Assembly (NCBI GenBank): GCA_028712695.1
Contig: JAQTQZ010000005.1
Span: forward strand, 1 to 64,000
Source of the DNA: Methylovulum sp.
GTDB taxonomy: Bacteria; Pseudomonadota; Gammaproteobacteria; Methylococcales; Methylomonadaceae
Reading direction: 5' to 3'
DNA: 64,000 nucleotides
Below the pieces are notes generated by a model that worked only from the letters and a program-made list of their open reading frames with translations, ran no database searches and was not told the origin of the DNA. The translations under genes were made by a program, and so were the position numbers. The stretch's first letter is position 1. The number at the start of each line of letters is the position of its first letter. Below, one piece after another: positions 18,351-27,164 of this stretch.

Positions 18351-18432
18351 GGAGCCCGTCAACATCTCGTAATTCTTGTTCAGGGGCGGTCACCCGGCAA
18401 CCCTTCCGGCAACAAGGGGTTACGGGATATCC

Positions 18433-20775
18433 CTAACGGTTTTCAAACCGGTTAAAGTCGAACAATCCCGCTTCTATCGGGTAAGTCCTACGATAAGCCG
18501 CATGCAGTGTATCCGCATAGACCCAGAAATGCGGATTAGTCCGCCGGATGGCGAAGCGGGCGCTCAGTTCCGTATAATCGGCTTCAGATTTAAGATGCTT
18601 GATGGCTTTGGTAAATTCCGGTATTTGCCAAAATTGCAGCCGATAAAATGCATTCGGATAAACGCCTAAAAAACCGGGCGCCAGTGTCAACGTATCTTCT
18701 TCGGGCAGACGCCGACTTTCTTCCTTGAACAGTTCAGATACATTGCTGTGCGCACTATTGCGCAGCAATGTGTAGTAGTGTTCCTGTTTTTGCTCATCGC
18801 TAACGGTGATGAATGCCGTTTCCGGCAAATAAGAAACGGCTTTTCCTTTCAGTTCGGCCAATTGTTGCAATCCCCCTAATTCTTTTTTTAGCGTAGTTCC
18901 CGCCAAGTCGTAGCGGCTGTTCAGCACTGGTTTTAAATATTGCTTCCAAAGCTGCGTCAGTTCCCGCCAGGGTTGGTCGGTTTTATAAACGATGCCGCTT
19001 TGTTGCAAAAACAAGGCTTGGCTGTCGTTCAAATGTGCAAAAATCTCATCGGGCGCATTGCGGTACCAGCGGTCACGCACCGTGTTGCGTGACTCCACAG
19101 GTAACAGTGCGAGCACATTAAATTCACCCTCCATGCGCAAAAAATCCATATAAAGCCGAGCCTGTAATTGATGGGCGACTGTGCCGAAGACATCAAAACC
19201 GGCGACGAGCAAGTAATGTATCCGCTCCAGCAAAGGGTATCCCAGAATCATGGCGCTTTGCGGTTGCTCTCCAACCAAGCCCTGCACGACGCTGGCGCTG
19301 TCAAAATTTCTAAAAACGGTGAGCGCGGCGTTCGGGTTATGGCCATCGCCATCCCATAACATGGACAAATTAGTTAAATTGTTGCCGACTAACAAGGTGT
19401 TCATCAGCTTGCTTTTGGCATGCAGATAGTTGGTTTCTTCGCGTGCGTATGAACGCCATTTCAGCAGGCCGGTGAAGTTTTCCTCGCCTATGGGTAGCTC
19501 AATCTGCTTAAGTGTGGTCGCCAGGAATTTTTGGCTTTCCTGAATCGGATGGTCGGGGTGCAGAAATCCAACCCAGAAATAGTCGTTGATGACATTGATT
19601 GCGACCTGTCCACGGCAGACCGGCCCTTTGATAAAACCCATGATGGTAAACTGGGCTTCCTCTAACATCAGCCGGTAACGCGAGCGTACCGGTAACTGCT
19701 CGAAAGCGACGAATGGATTTGTCGCAATGCTTGGTTCGTAAGAAGGCAATTGCGTGACAAGGTAGGGCTCATCAATAAACCAGCTTTTGATGCGTTGCAT
19801 CCGCGCGGCATTGAGTGCGTAAGGATTGTGGGTTTTTGCCAGCAGCGCCCCTTGCACCGGGCGGAGACGATAAAAAACCCGTGGCACATGAGGGTCGTCG
19901 AAAGGCCTGCGGCTAGCAATCAACTGGATGGGTTGGCCGGGCGGTGTTTTGGAGCGCACCAGTTCAAAAAAATCGTGTTCGCCTGAATCGTCGAAATAAA
20001 GATGCGCCAAAAACCAGTGTTCAAAAATATAGCGGCCCATCAATTGGGATTTAAGGCTAGCGCCATTTAAAAAACTTTCCCATTGCGCGACCCGATCAAG
20101 CTGGGCTTTTGCCAAGGGCAGGGCAGTTTCGACAGGCGCACCGGCTTCCAGCCAGCTTTGCAAGGTTTGTTGCTCTTTGTCGGATAATGCCGGTAAACCA
20201 TAAGGCATACCTGATTCGGGATGCGCATCAGCGTATTCGCCGAACTCCTCAATAGTTGGGCAAGATTCTGTCCGGTATAACGAGAAATCGAAGCGTCCGG
20301 CAGGCAGCAAACCCGACGATGGGAAACTGTGTTCTCCCTTCAAAGCCAACATTCTTGCCATGACACCAGCTTCCCGATTGGCGACAGTCTCGGGGTTGCG
20401 TTCATTAAGGACAGGATAAAAGCCTTTTAACCGCCATTCGGTATTGCTTTGGGCATCGGTAAACAATCGGCTTGGTGCCATCAAGAACAGCCTTAACTCA
20501 TCATAGATTTTTTCTTTACTCGCGCCGCGCGTGATCCCTTCGTAACTGCCCATTTGCAACTGGCAGGGCGCATCAAAGCAGCCGTGGCAAACGGCGCAAC
20601 GGCTATCGGTAATCGGTTTTACATCGTGTTGGTAAGTTACGGATGTTGCGGTAATTGCCGGATGATCGAAACGGGCGGGGTTTTCAACGCCGTAATGTTG
20701 ATCGAGTTGGTAGCGTGTATAGGCGGTACAGCCTGCCAATAGGCATAAAATTGAAAATAGCAGTAAATGGCGCAT
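18433..20775 (-). CDS. cti: Fatty acid cis/trans isomerase
   Basis: A 780-residue periplasmic enzyme that turns cis-unsaturated membrane fatty acids into trans isomers, stiffening the membrane during solvent, heat or osmotic stress. The N-terminus is a lipoprotein-type signal (FSILCLLAGC, Cys16), so it may be membrane-tethered. The heme c motif characteristic of Cti is at residues 60-64 (CAVCH, preceded by SR and followed by GC). Length and overall sequence (for example GASLKSQLMGRYIFEHWFLAHLYF, split here by context, and RSRYRLMLEEAQFTIMGFIKGPVCRG) match the family. The gene is monocistronic and lies opposite the rtcA/IS debris. Confidence 0.93.
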   Translation of the reverse strand: MRHLLLFSILCLLAGCTAYTRYQLDQHYGVENPARFDHPAITATSVTYQHDVKPITDSRCAVCHGCFDAPCQLQMGSYEGITRGASKEKIYDELRLFLMAPSRLFTDAQSNTEWRLKGFYPVLNERNPETVANREAGVMARMLALKGEHSFPSSGLLPAGRFDFSLYRTESCPTIEEFGEYADAHPESGMPYGLPALSDKEQQTLQSWLEAGAPVETALPLAKAQLDRVAQWESFLNGASLKSQLMGRYIFEHWFLAHLYFDDSGEHDFFELVRSKTPPGQPIQLIASRRPFDDPHVPRVFYRLRPVQGALLAKTHNPYALNAARMQRIKSWFIDEPYLVTQLPSYEPSIATNPFVAFEQLPVRSRYRLMLEEAQFTIMGFIKGPVCRGQVAINVINDYFWVGFLHPDHPIQESQKFLATTLKQIELPIGEENFTGLLKWRSYAREETNYLHAKSKLMNTLLVGNNLTNLSMLWDGDGHNPNAALTVFRNFDSASVVQGLVGEQPQSAMILGYPLLERIHYLLVAGFDVFGTVAHQLQARLYMDFLRMEGEFNVLALLPVESRNTVRDRWYRNAPDEIFAHLNDSQALFLQQSGIVYKTDQPWRELTQLWKQYLKPVLNSRYDLAGTTLKKELGGLQQLAELKGKAVSYLPETAFITVSDEQKQEHYYTLLRNSAHSNVSELFKEESRRLPEEDTLTLAPGFLGVYPNAFYRLQFWQIPEFTKAIKHLKSEADYTELSARFAIRRTNPHFWVYADTLHAAYRRTYPIEAGLFDFNRFENR

Positions 20776-21183
20776 ATGACCTATATTTATTATTGCTGGC
20801 CTATTCCGCAGAATAAGTCAGGGGCGTAGCAGGCGGGATGGTTATGGGTTGGATGCGGCAAGTAAACACTATTTGAATGTTAGACGTTTTCTCGGAATAG
20901 TTTGCTATACCGTAAATCGCCGCCACCGCTGTTCGAACATAGCACATAAACCTTAATAAAGCCGCTTATTATTGCAGCTAAACCATTCGTCCCGAGCTGT
21001 ATAAGGATGGCTGTAAGGATGTGTGCGAAAATAGGTGGGCGGCTAAGCTAATTTCATTTTGTCATCGTTTTTCGTCAGTGCATTTTCGGTCACTAGCAGC
21101 AACGAAATTCCTATTTTTTAATGTTATTACAGACGCTAACCAAATACACTATGTGACATCTACCTTATATTTTGTGAATCATT
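20776..21183. other. Divergent intergenic region cti / MerR
   Basis: About 400 bp between divergently transcribed cti and the MerR gene. No gene or clear dyad was seen. AT-rich stretches at 21040-21180 could serve the MerR promoter. The arrangement makes it possible, not shown, that the MerR protein affects cti. Confidence 0.4.
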
Positions 21184-21678
21184 ATGCGTCTCCCTCCTAA
21201 ACACCAACGTGACGTTCTGAAAATCGGTGAATTGGCCGAAGAGCTCGGCACCACGCCGAGGACGATTCGTCTGTATGAAGAACTTGGACTGATCGCCCCC
21301 GACCGCACAGAGGGCGGCACCCGGCTCTATGCCCGGAAAGACCTAAAACGCATGGCTATCGCTTTGCAGCTTGGCCGGGTCGGAATCGAGTTGGAATCGG
21401 TTCAAAAGCTGGCTTGCACCCGCGAGCAATACGTTTCCGGCAAAGATGCCTCGACCGCGATGCAGCCTATCCTGCACGATTTGCGCAGCCGAATTCGGGG
21501 ATTGCTGGACGATTTGGAGGAGTTGGATCGTGACCTGGAGCGGGCGGACATGTTGATACGCCAATGTGGAAGTTGCCAAAACCGTCCTAATCGCAAGGAT
21601 TGCCCAGACTGCCCGATCAACAAGAACGTTGATCTGACCAATATCGTCCGCCTAGTTTGGGATCCGAGTTGTCCGTGA
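21184..21678 (+). CDS. MerR-family transcriptional regulator with Cys-rich C-terminus
   Basis: A 164-residue regulator. Residues 13-80 are the MerR winged helix-turn-helix (KIGELAEELGTTPRTIRLYEELGL, then RLYARKDLKRM), followed by a long dimerisation helix (residues 95-125, DLRSRIRGLLDDLEELDRDLE). The C-terminus has CGSCQNRPNRKDCPDCP, four cysteines in two C-x2-C pairs that could bind zinc, another metal or an Fe-S cluster. This differs from MerR, CueR and SoxR metal loops, so the ligand is open. There is a second Cys pair (Cys75-like in LACTREQY and the terminal PSCP). It is divergent from cti and convergent with the nSTAND gene. Confidence 0.88.
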   Translation: MRLPPKHQRDVLKIGELAEELGTTPRTIRLYEELGLIAPDRTEGGTRLYARKDLKRMAIALQLGRVGIELESVQKLACTREQYVSGKDASTAMQPILHDLRSRIRGLLDDLEELDRDLERADMLIRQCGSCQNRPNRKDCPDCPINKNVDLTNIVRLVWDPSCP

Positions 21679-21760
21679 ACGACCCTTTGCAGGCATTCAG
21701 CTAGTAAGGAATTTACATTAAATATATCGTATTTAACGACTTCTTACGCTTTTGCGAATT

Positions 21761-24010
21761 TTAACCTCTATCAAATAGATCATCTATTTCATCGATAGCA
21801 AGTACCGCTGGTCCTTCTGATCTTGGCTCATCTTCTTTATGTAAATTGTGGTAATAATCATACAACCCTTGAGTCACATCATACGAATCCAAGATACTGC
21901 TAACATCGTCCGCGCAAAAATTAACACCAAGATCTATAAGTTCCTTCTCAATTAACTTCTTCAACTCATTGCCAGCAGCTCTATCATCCTCATATTCAAC
22001 CATCGAAAACGCTAAGTCCATATCAATAAATTCAGAAAAGTTATCTGACATTACTTCGATTACATGCTCTTTTACTGATTGAACTATTTCCTTATATCCT
22101 GTCGTGGCCTTAGGGATCGCCAATAAAAGCGATGATATAGCTCTTATTTCGGTGTATGAACCAACAATATCAATGTTACCTGAGATAAAACTCAATGCCT
22201 GCTCTGAAGTTACGATGCTTTGCTCAACACCCCACTCAATAATCTCGAACGAATCATCCGTTGCTTCTTCCCTGCCTTCATTGATAATAAAAAAAATAGC
22301 AGCATACAAAGCCGCCGAGACATTACCCTCAAAGCCACCGCAGCCTCTATACACGTCACAAAGTGCTGAAACATACTCAACGCTTACGCCGCCAAAATCT
22401 TTCTCCGCTAAATGTTCAATTAACACATCACAAATCGCCTTTGCATCATCTTTAGACAGACGCTTATTTCCCTGAAGACTGCGCAAGGTAATCAATGATC
22501 GGGGTGTCCTCAGGCTCTGTATTCCAAGACGAAGTGCGACAACATCTCCAGCATAACGTTCTAAAACGTAATCGCCAATCGACGGATTAAATAAATCGAT
22601 AATCGACGGGCCTTGGGGCGAGACAGTCCGATTAAGAAAAGAGCCAGTAAGCAGCCGGATATTTGATTGAAATTCGCGCCTACCTTGAAGGTTCTGGTTT
22701 TCAGGCAATGCTAAATAACGGTGATACGCCTCAGCAAGGAGATTTTCGCCAAGCGCGTAGCCATTTAACACCACCAACAATATGATTGCGCGACCGAAAT
22801 CATCCTGTTGTGCATTGAAAGGGTTGTCCCATATTTGGGATGGATTCATTAGCGAACGAACAATGTAGTTCCAATAGTTATCTGGCGGGCAGGTTTCAAG
22901 TCTTGTCGCATCGGTGATGTAACTGATCAGGCGAGGATTAAAATTTTTATGCTTGATGATTTCTCGATATCGCCGATTAAGATAGAGTTGATCAATGTAT
23001 TCGGTTTCCAAGCCAGAATGCCAAATGTGGTTATAGAGAATTTGCGCTTTATCCAGATCGGTTAGGGATTGTATTCGAAGCTCGTATTCGTTCTTCTGTA
23101 CATTGTCATGCTCAAAGCTATCAATTAAAAACTTTCCCTGATTTAGAATAGTACTTCTTGAAGTCAGGACGAAGCGCTTATTCTTATTTGTAGCTATCCG
23201 CCGCAGAAATTGCGTTATGTGATTTCCTTCGTGCCCTTTAAGAGCTTCCAAATAGTTGCGCCCCAAGAAATCATCAAAGTAAATTACTTGCTTGCTTTCA
23301 GGGTCAAAGGCTGCCTCAGCCTCTTGAATATCGTTGGCAATTTTCAAGTAGTCAAAGCCTTGGGTGACGTAATGCAGGCATAAGTGGTCGGCCAGCGTGG
23401 TTTTTCCGACACCAGGCTCCCCTGTGATGATAACCACACCCAGTCGCTCTAATTTTTTCAATGCCGCCTCATGGTTGGCGGTTACGACATACCGGGAGGA
23501 AGAACGAATCTCCTCAAGTGAGAAAGCACTTCGCCCTAAAATCGCATTGTTAAAGATGTGGCCTAAAACACTGGAACTATGAAGCCAAAGTTTATAGTGT
23601 CGTTTCTCAATGTGAGACTTATCTTTGAGTAAATCATTTAGGTCTTCTTTTCCGTAAATGTCGCTTTCGGATACAACATACGGTGAAAGTGCGCGATGGA
23701 TGGCTTTTTTGTCAGCCCGTGAAAGTGGGTTTGATACTGTCAATAGATAACGATGTGGCTTTAGTTTATCGAGTTTTGGTTTTTCGATATTGCTTAACGC
23801 TCGAATAAGTTGCGCTAATGGAGTGTTGCTCCAGTGTTTGCACTGCAAAACCACCTCTTTGCCTTGATCAGTAAAATAACGGCCATCAACACCTGCATCC
23901 TTACCGGCTTTGAATCGTTCGAAACAGCGACCTTGAACCTCACCGATTAGATCGGCGCAAAGAATCTCGAATTCCTTGTCATTTAGAGACTTGAAATCGT
24001 AATCTGTCAT
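21761..24010 (-). CDS. Mrr-like nuclease fused to nSTAND-type ATPase
   Basis: A 749-residue protein of clear two-part design. Residues 5-110 form a restriction-endonuclease-like (Mrr/PD-D/ExK) domain with Glu13, Asp42 (KDAGVDGRYF) and Gln56-x-Lys58 (VVLQCKHW). Residues 155-400 are a P-loop ATPase of the STAND/nSTAND3 kind: Walker A GEPGVGKTT at 197-205, Walker B QVIYFDDFLG at 241-250, sensor RFVLTSR. The rest is helical and probably a sensor or repeat region. The same plan, N-terminal nuclease plus STAND plus C-terminal sensor, is used by Avs-like antiphage NTPases, which cut DNA after sensing a phage protein. It is a single gene, AT-richer than its neighbours, with gaps of 82 and 407 bp either side, suggesting transfer. 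Confidence 0.85.
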   Translation of the reverse strand: MTDYDFKSLNDKEFEILCADLIGEVQGRCFERFKAGKDAGVDGRYFTDQGKEVVLQCKHWSNTPLAQLIRALSNIEKPKLDKLKPHRYLLTVSNPLSRADKKAIHRALSPYVVSESDIYGKEDLNDLLKDKSHIEKRHYKLWLHSSSVLGHIFNNAILGRSAFSLEEIRSSSRYVVTANHEAALKKLERLGVVIITGEPGVGKTTLADHLCLHYVTQGFDYLKIANDIQEAEAAFDPESKQVIYFDDFLGRNYLEALKGHEGNHITQFLRRIATNKNKRFVLTSRSTILNQGKFLIDSFEHDNVQKNEYELRIQSLTDLDKAQILYNHIWHSGLETEYIDQLYLNRRYREIIKHKNFNPRLISYITDATRLETCPPDNYWNYIVRSLMNPSQIWDNPFNAQQDDFGRAIILLVVLNGYALGENLLAEAYHRYLALPENQNLQGRREFQSNIRLLTGSFLNRTVSPQGPSIIDLFNPSIGDYVLERYAGDVVALRLGIQSLRTPRSLITLRSLQGNKRLSKDDAKAICDVLIEHLAEKDFGGVSVEYVSALCDVYRGCGGFEGNVSAALYAAIFFIINEGREEATDDSFEIIEWGVEQSIVTSEQALSFISGNIDIVGSYTEIRAISSLLLAIPKATTGYKEIVQSVKEHVIEVMSDNFSEFIDMDLAFSMVEYEDDRAAGNELKKLIEKELIDLGVNFCADDVSSILDSYDVTQGLYDYYHNLHKEDEPRSEGPAVLAIDEIDDLFDRG

Positions 24011-24417
24011 AGGTATTTATCTCTCCTTAATTCGCTAAATGTATTATTTTTCGGCGCAAATTCGGAATTAGTTATCTCTAGTATTCATGAGAGAGTTTCT
24101 TTGTGTTTCAAATCTGTCAGAGCAACGTCCCGAATTGTCAGTGTGTAACAATAGGAGTCAGCCTCCTTATCCAATTTGCTGCTGCATTATATATGTAAAT
24201 TCAATGGTTGGTTTTGGCCGAACTTGACCAGTCGCAGCCTGACGAAAGACCAACGGAAGCAGGTCTTCCTCTGTTTTACATATTTTACGCTGTGTAATCC
24301 TTCAAGGCCGTAAGGCGTAGTCGGTATGACGTCAATTGATGAAGCCGCATTACGCCGCATGAAATTTTTATCGCTTGACGCACCTTGCTAGAACCGCAAA
24401 CTGCAGGTAAAACGGTG
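24011..24417. other. Intergenic region upstream of the nSTAND gene
   Basis: About 400 bp without a recognisable gene. It must hold the promoter of the minus-strand nuclease-ATPase gene at its left edge (TTCTCCTTAA-type purine site on the minus strand next to 24011) and the end of the MetE-like gene at its right. Confidence 0.45.
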
Positions 24418-25434
24418 TTAGCCATTCAACGCTTTGGCGGCAAGTTCCGTGCCGATGACGCGGGCTTTGATTTTGGCGAAGGCCGTGTCCCGCCCGGTTG
24501 ACGTGTCATCTTCGAAAGGCGAAAAGCCGCAGTCGTCGGTCGTGCCGAGCTGATGCACCGGGATGTACTCAGCGGCGCGCAAAATACGATCCCGCACCAA
24601 TTCCGGTTCCTCCACGCCGGGATTCAGCACATCAATAACGCCGACAAACACCCGTTGGTTGGGACGAATATTGTCCTTGACGATGGCTAACACATGTTCC
24701 GGATCTTTTTCGCTGGCCATCTGCATGTAGAAATTACCGGCGTTGAGTTGGAACAGGTTCGGCAGCAGGTCGGCGTAATCGACATCGGCGCTGTGGGTGG
24801 AATCATGGTCGCGGCCCGGACAGGTATGCACGCCGATGCGTTGGCGTTGTTCCGGGGTAAAGTGCGCCAGTACCCGGTTGTTCAGGTCGATGAAGTTCCG
24901 CAGTAATTGCTTGGACGGATCGAGCTTGACCGACAAGCGCCCTTCGGTGAAATCAATTTGCACACGGTGTGCGCCCTGATCCAAACAGCCGCGAATATCC
25001 GCCACCGTTTCTTTGACCAAGTCATCGATGAACGCTTCCCGTGCGTAGCCAATAATCCCTTCTTGCGGATAAAGCAGGCTTAACGCGGACGCTGAAATGA
25101 CCGCCTGCTTGAGGGGGCGGGTGGTGTAGCGTTTGGCGGCCTGCACAAATGCGCTGGCATAGATGCCGTAGCGGAAAGGCCCGGCGGTTAACCTGGGCAA
25201 TTGCCGGGTATGGCCGTCGGCAAAAGGAATCACGATACCGTCCTCGGCGATGTTGTCAAAACCTTGTAACGGGTAGGTGGCGAAACTTGATTTGGTCTGT
25301 TCGCCGTCGGAGATCACCGGAGAACCCGTGGCCTCAAAACGTTGTAGGGTGTCGCGTAAGGCTTCGTCGTAGTACGTATCGAGCCGTTCTTGCGATAGAC
25401 GGCCTGCGCGAAATTCCCTGAGTGCTTCGAGCAA
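24418..25434 (-). CDS. Cobalamin-independent methionine synthase-like protein (MetE C-terminal domain type)
   Basis: A protein of at least 338 residues in the UROD/MetE-like superfamily, which has only the catalytic barrel of MetE. Zinc-ligand-like residues appear in RIGVHTCPGRDHDSTHS, and GVIDVLNPGVEEPE and LGTTDDCGFSPF match the conserved C-terminal blocks (His...Cys...Glu...Cys). Such short proteins accept methyl groups from unusual donors and are not full MetE. The first usual start in frame is TTG 25434, but the conserved family N-terminus IGSIPRPPQ lies before it, at 25461-25435, reaching an ATA codon at 25459-25461 with an AGGGAG site about 8 bp upstream. The true start may be that ATA or a mutated ATG. 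Confidence 0.82.
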   Translation of the reverse strand: MLEALREFRAGRLSQERLDTYYDEALRDTLQRFEATGSPVISDGEQTKSSFATYPLQGFDNIAEDGIVIPFADGHTRQLPRLTAGPFRYGIYASAFVQAAKRYTTRPLKQAVISASALSLLYPQEGIIGYAREAFIDDLVKETVADIRGCLDQGAHRVQIDFTEGRLSVKLDPSKQLLRNFIDLNNRVLAHFTPEQRQRIGVHTCPGRDHDSTHSADVDYADLLPNLFQLNAGNFYMQMASEKDPEHVLAIVKDNIRPNQRVFVGVIDVLNPGVEEPELVRDRILRAAEYIPVHQLGTTDDCGFSPFEDDTSTGRDTAFAKIKARVIGTELAAKALNG

Positions 25435-25579
25435 TTGCGGAGGACGGGGAATGCTGCCTATGGTGTTTGCTCCCTAATGTGGTCATGCGCTTGGTAGGGA
25501 GATGTCAGCAGGTGTTTGACGTGACATTGTCTTGTCGGGTTGGGAACGAGTAAAAGGTGGATTGCTGCACGAAACGGCC

Positions 25580-25939
25580 CTACGGTTCTATCCCTGTTTT
25601 ACTGGCGTTCATCCTCGGCAACATTTGAGCTTCAGCCCATTGTTTTAAAGTAAACAAAACAGGCTCTAGGGTTTTACCGAACGCTGTCATCGAATATTCC
25701 ACCTTGGGTGGCACTTCGGCATAAACTTTGCGGTCAATCAAACCATCGCGTTCCAACTCCCGCAATTGATTGGTCAACATTCGCTGCGTCAACCCCGGCA
25801 AAAGCCTGCGCAGCTCATTAAAGCGCCGCGTATCCTCTAAAATACGAAACAAAATAATGGCTTTCCATTTACCGCCAATCAGATCCAGAGCGGCCTCAAC
25901 GGGGCAATTGGTATAGCCTGGGTGACGTTGTTTGCGCAT
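25580..25939 (-). CDS. HxlR-family transcriptional regulator
   Basis: A 119-residue winged-helix regulator with the family signature CPVEAALDLIGGKWKAIILF at residues 12-31 and the recognition region LPGLTQRMLTNQLRELERDGL; the wing ends PKVEYSMTAFG. Cys12 is in the position of the sensing cysteine. Unlike the first HxlR in the window it is minimal in length. It is divergent from the MAPEG-GST-SDR-NTF2 operon (gap 156 bp), which it probably controls; the substrates of that operon are electrophiles and peroxides, matching the known HxlR theme of sensing reactive carbonyls. Confidence 0.9.
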   Translation of the reverse strand: MRKQRHPGYTNCPVEAALDLIGGKWKAIILFRILEDTRRFNELRRLLPGLTQRMLTNQLRELERDGLIDRKVYAEVPPKVEYSMTAFGKTLEPVLFTLKQWAEAQMLPRMNASKTGIEP

Positions 25940-26030
25940 AATAGTTTTTCCATTAGTATCAAATAGGACACTATATACATTATTAGTGCGTACTATTCAA
26001 TAATATCCTTAACTGCTAAAGTTACCTCGG

Positions 26031-26052
26031 CTTTACAGGACGTCCTGTAAAG
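26031..26052. promoter_or_regulatory. Perfect 22-bp palindrome in divergent promoter
   Basis: CTTTACAGGAC followed directly by its exact reverse complement, 44 bp before the MAPEG start. A perfect gapless palindrome in a divergent promoter is a strong operator candidate. A second, imperfect dyad built from TAGTAT...ACACTA and TAGTG...TACTAT lies at about 25951-26000, nearer the HxlR start, so two regulators may act here. Confidence 0.6.
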
Positions 26053-26095
26053 CGCTTATGTTTTTAAAATCATTAATATTGAGAGGATATGACCC

Positions 26096-26506
26096 ATGGA
26101 TAAACCCTTATCAACCGAACTTTATTGGCTAGTCATGACGGTTCTTATGACTTCCGTACTTTTTTGGCCTTACATCATTAACCGGATGAACGAGCATGGT
26201 ATCTGGCAGGCGGTGTGGAATCCTCAGCCAGACATCCGCCCGAAAGCGCAATGGGCAGAACGGCTGATGCGGGCGCATGCTAACGCGGTGGAAAATCTGG
26301 TGATATTTGCGCCGCTGGTTTTGGTGCTCCAGATAGTCGGGACGAGTACGGACACTACCGCAAATGCCTGCATGGTGTATTTCTTTGTTCGGCTTGCCCA
26401 TGTGCTGCTTTACACCTTCGCCGTGCCGCTAGTGCGGACGGTAGTCTTTGTGATTGGTTGGGGTTGCCAAATGGCACTCGCCCTGACGCTGCTTAACGTT
26501 ATCTGA
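26096..26506 (+). CDS. MAPEG-family membrane protein
   Basis: A 136-residue inner-membrane protein with four hydrophobic segments and the MAPEG pattern: a basic/polar loop after helix 1 (WNPQPDIRPKAQWAERLMRAHANAVENLVIFAPLVL, conserved ERxxRAHxNxxEN core) and VYFFVRLAHVLLYTFAVPLVRT. MAPEG proteins are microsomal-GST-like enzymes using glutathione against lipid peroxides and electrophiles. GAGAGGATATG gives the ribosome site. It leads an operon with a soluble GST 10 bp downstream. Confidence 0.88.
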   Translation: MDKPLSTELYWLVMTVLMTSVLFWPYIINRMNEHGIWQAVWNPQPDIRPKAQWAERLMRAHANAVENLVIFAPLVLVLQIVGTSTDTTANACMVYFFVRLAHVLLYTFAVPLVRTVVFVIGWGCQMALALTLLNVI

Positions 26507-26516
26507 GGACATCAAT

Positions 26517-27158
26517 ATGGCAATCACCTTTTATTATGCTTCTGGATCCCCGTTCGCTTGGAAAGTTTGGCTGGCATTGGAGCATAAACAACTCCCGTAT
26601 GAACTCAAGCTGATGTCTTTACAGAATGGCGAATTGAAAAAAACCGACTTTTTGGCGATCAATCCTCGCGGTAAGATTCCTGTTCTTGTTGAGGATGGTA
26701 CTGCTATCCGAGAATCTGCTGTTATCGTCGAGTATCTTGAGGAACGCTATCCTGACCGCCCGCTTTTTCCCGGCAATGCGCAAGATCGGGCAACCGTCCG
26801 CCGCGTGATAGCCGAGGTGAATAATTATCTCTATCCGGTGGCACGACGGCTGCTTGAGCAAACCTTATTCCGTTCCGATGATAGCGGTGACCCGGCGGTG
26901 ATCGCCCAAGTGTTAACAGAGCTACAGCAGGAACTGAGCTATTTTGAAGACACACTGCTTGGCGATTATTTTGCGGATGAACTCTCTGCTGCGGATTTTA
27001 CGTTTTATCCCATGTTAGCTTTGCTCAAACGGTTGCACGATAAACAGCCTCAGTATGGAGCGGACTGTCTCATTAGGGCGAAATTGACCGCTTTTATGCA
27101 GCGTATCGAACAACTACCGTACTTTGAACTTACCACTCCTCCTCACTGGAAAGCGTGA
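26517..27158 (+). CDS. Glutathione S-transferase family protein
   Basis: A 213-residue soluble GST. The N-terminal thioredoxin-like domain (residues 1-80) has YYASGSPFAWKVWLALEH, the cis-Pro of GKIPVLV and the glutathione gamma-glutamyl site ESAVIVEYL. The C-terminal helical domain has the capping Asp in LSAADFTFYPMLAL. The catalytic residue is likely Ser7 (SGSPFAWK) by analogy with Ser/Cys-type bacterial GSTs. It probably conjugates or reduces electrophiles together with the MAPEG protein. GAGGACATCA is the ribosome site; six bases separate it from the SDR. Confidence 0.9.
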   Translation: MAITFYYASGSPFAWKVWLALEHKQLPYELKLMSLQNGELKKTDFLAINPRGKIPVLVEDGTAIRESAVIVEYLEERYPDRPLFPGNAQDRATVRRVIAEVNNYLYPVARRLLEQTLFRSDDSGDPAVIAQVLTELQQELSYFEDTLLGDYFADELSAADFTFYPMLALLKRLHDKQPQYGADCLIRAKLTAFMQRIEQLPYFELTTPPHWKA

Positions 27159-27164
27159 ACATCA

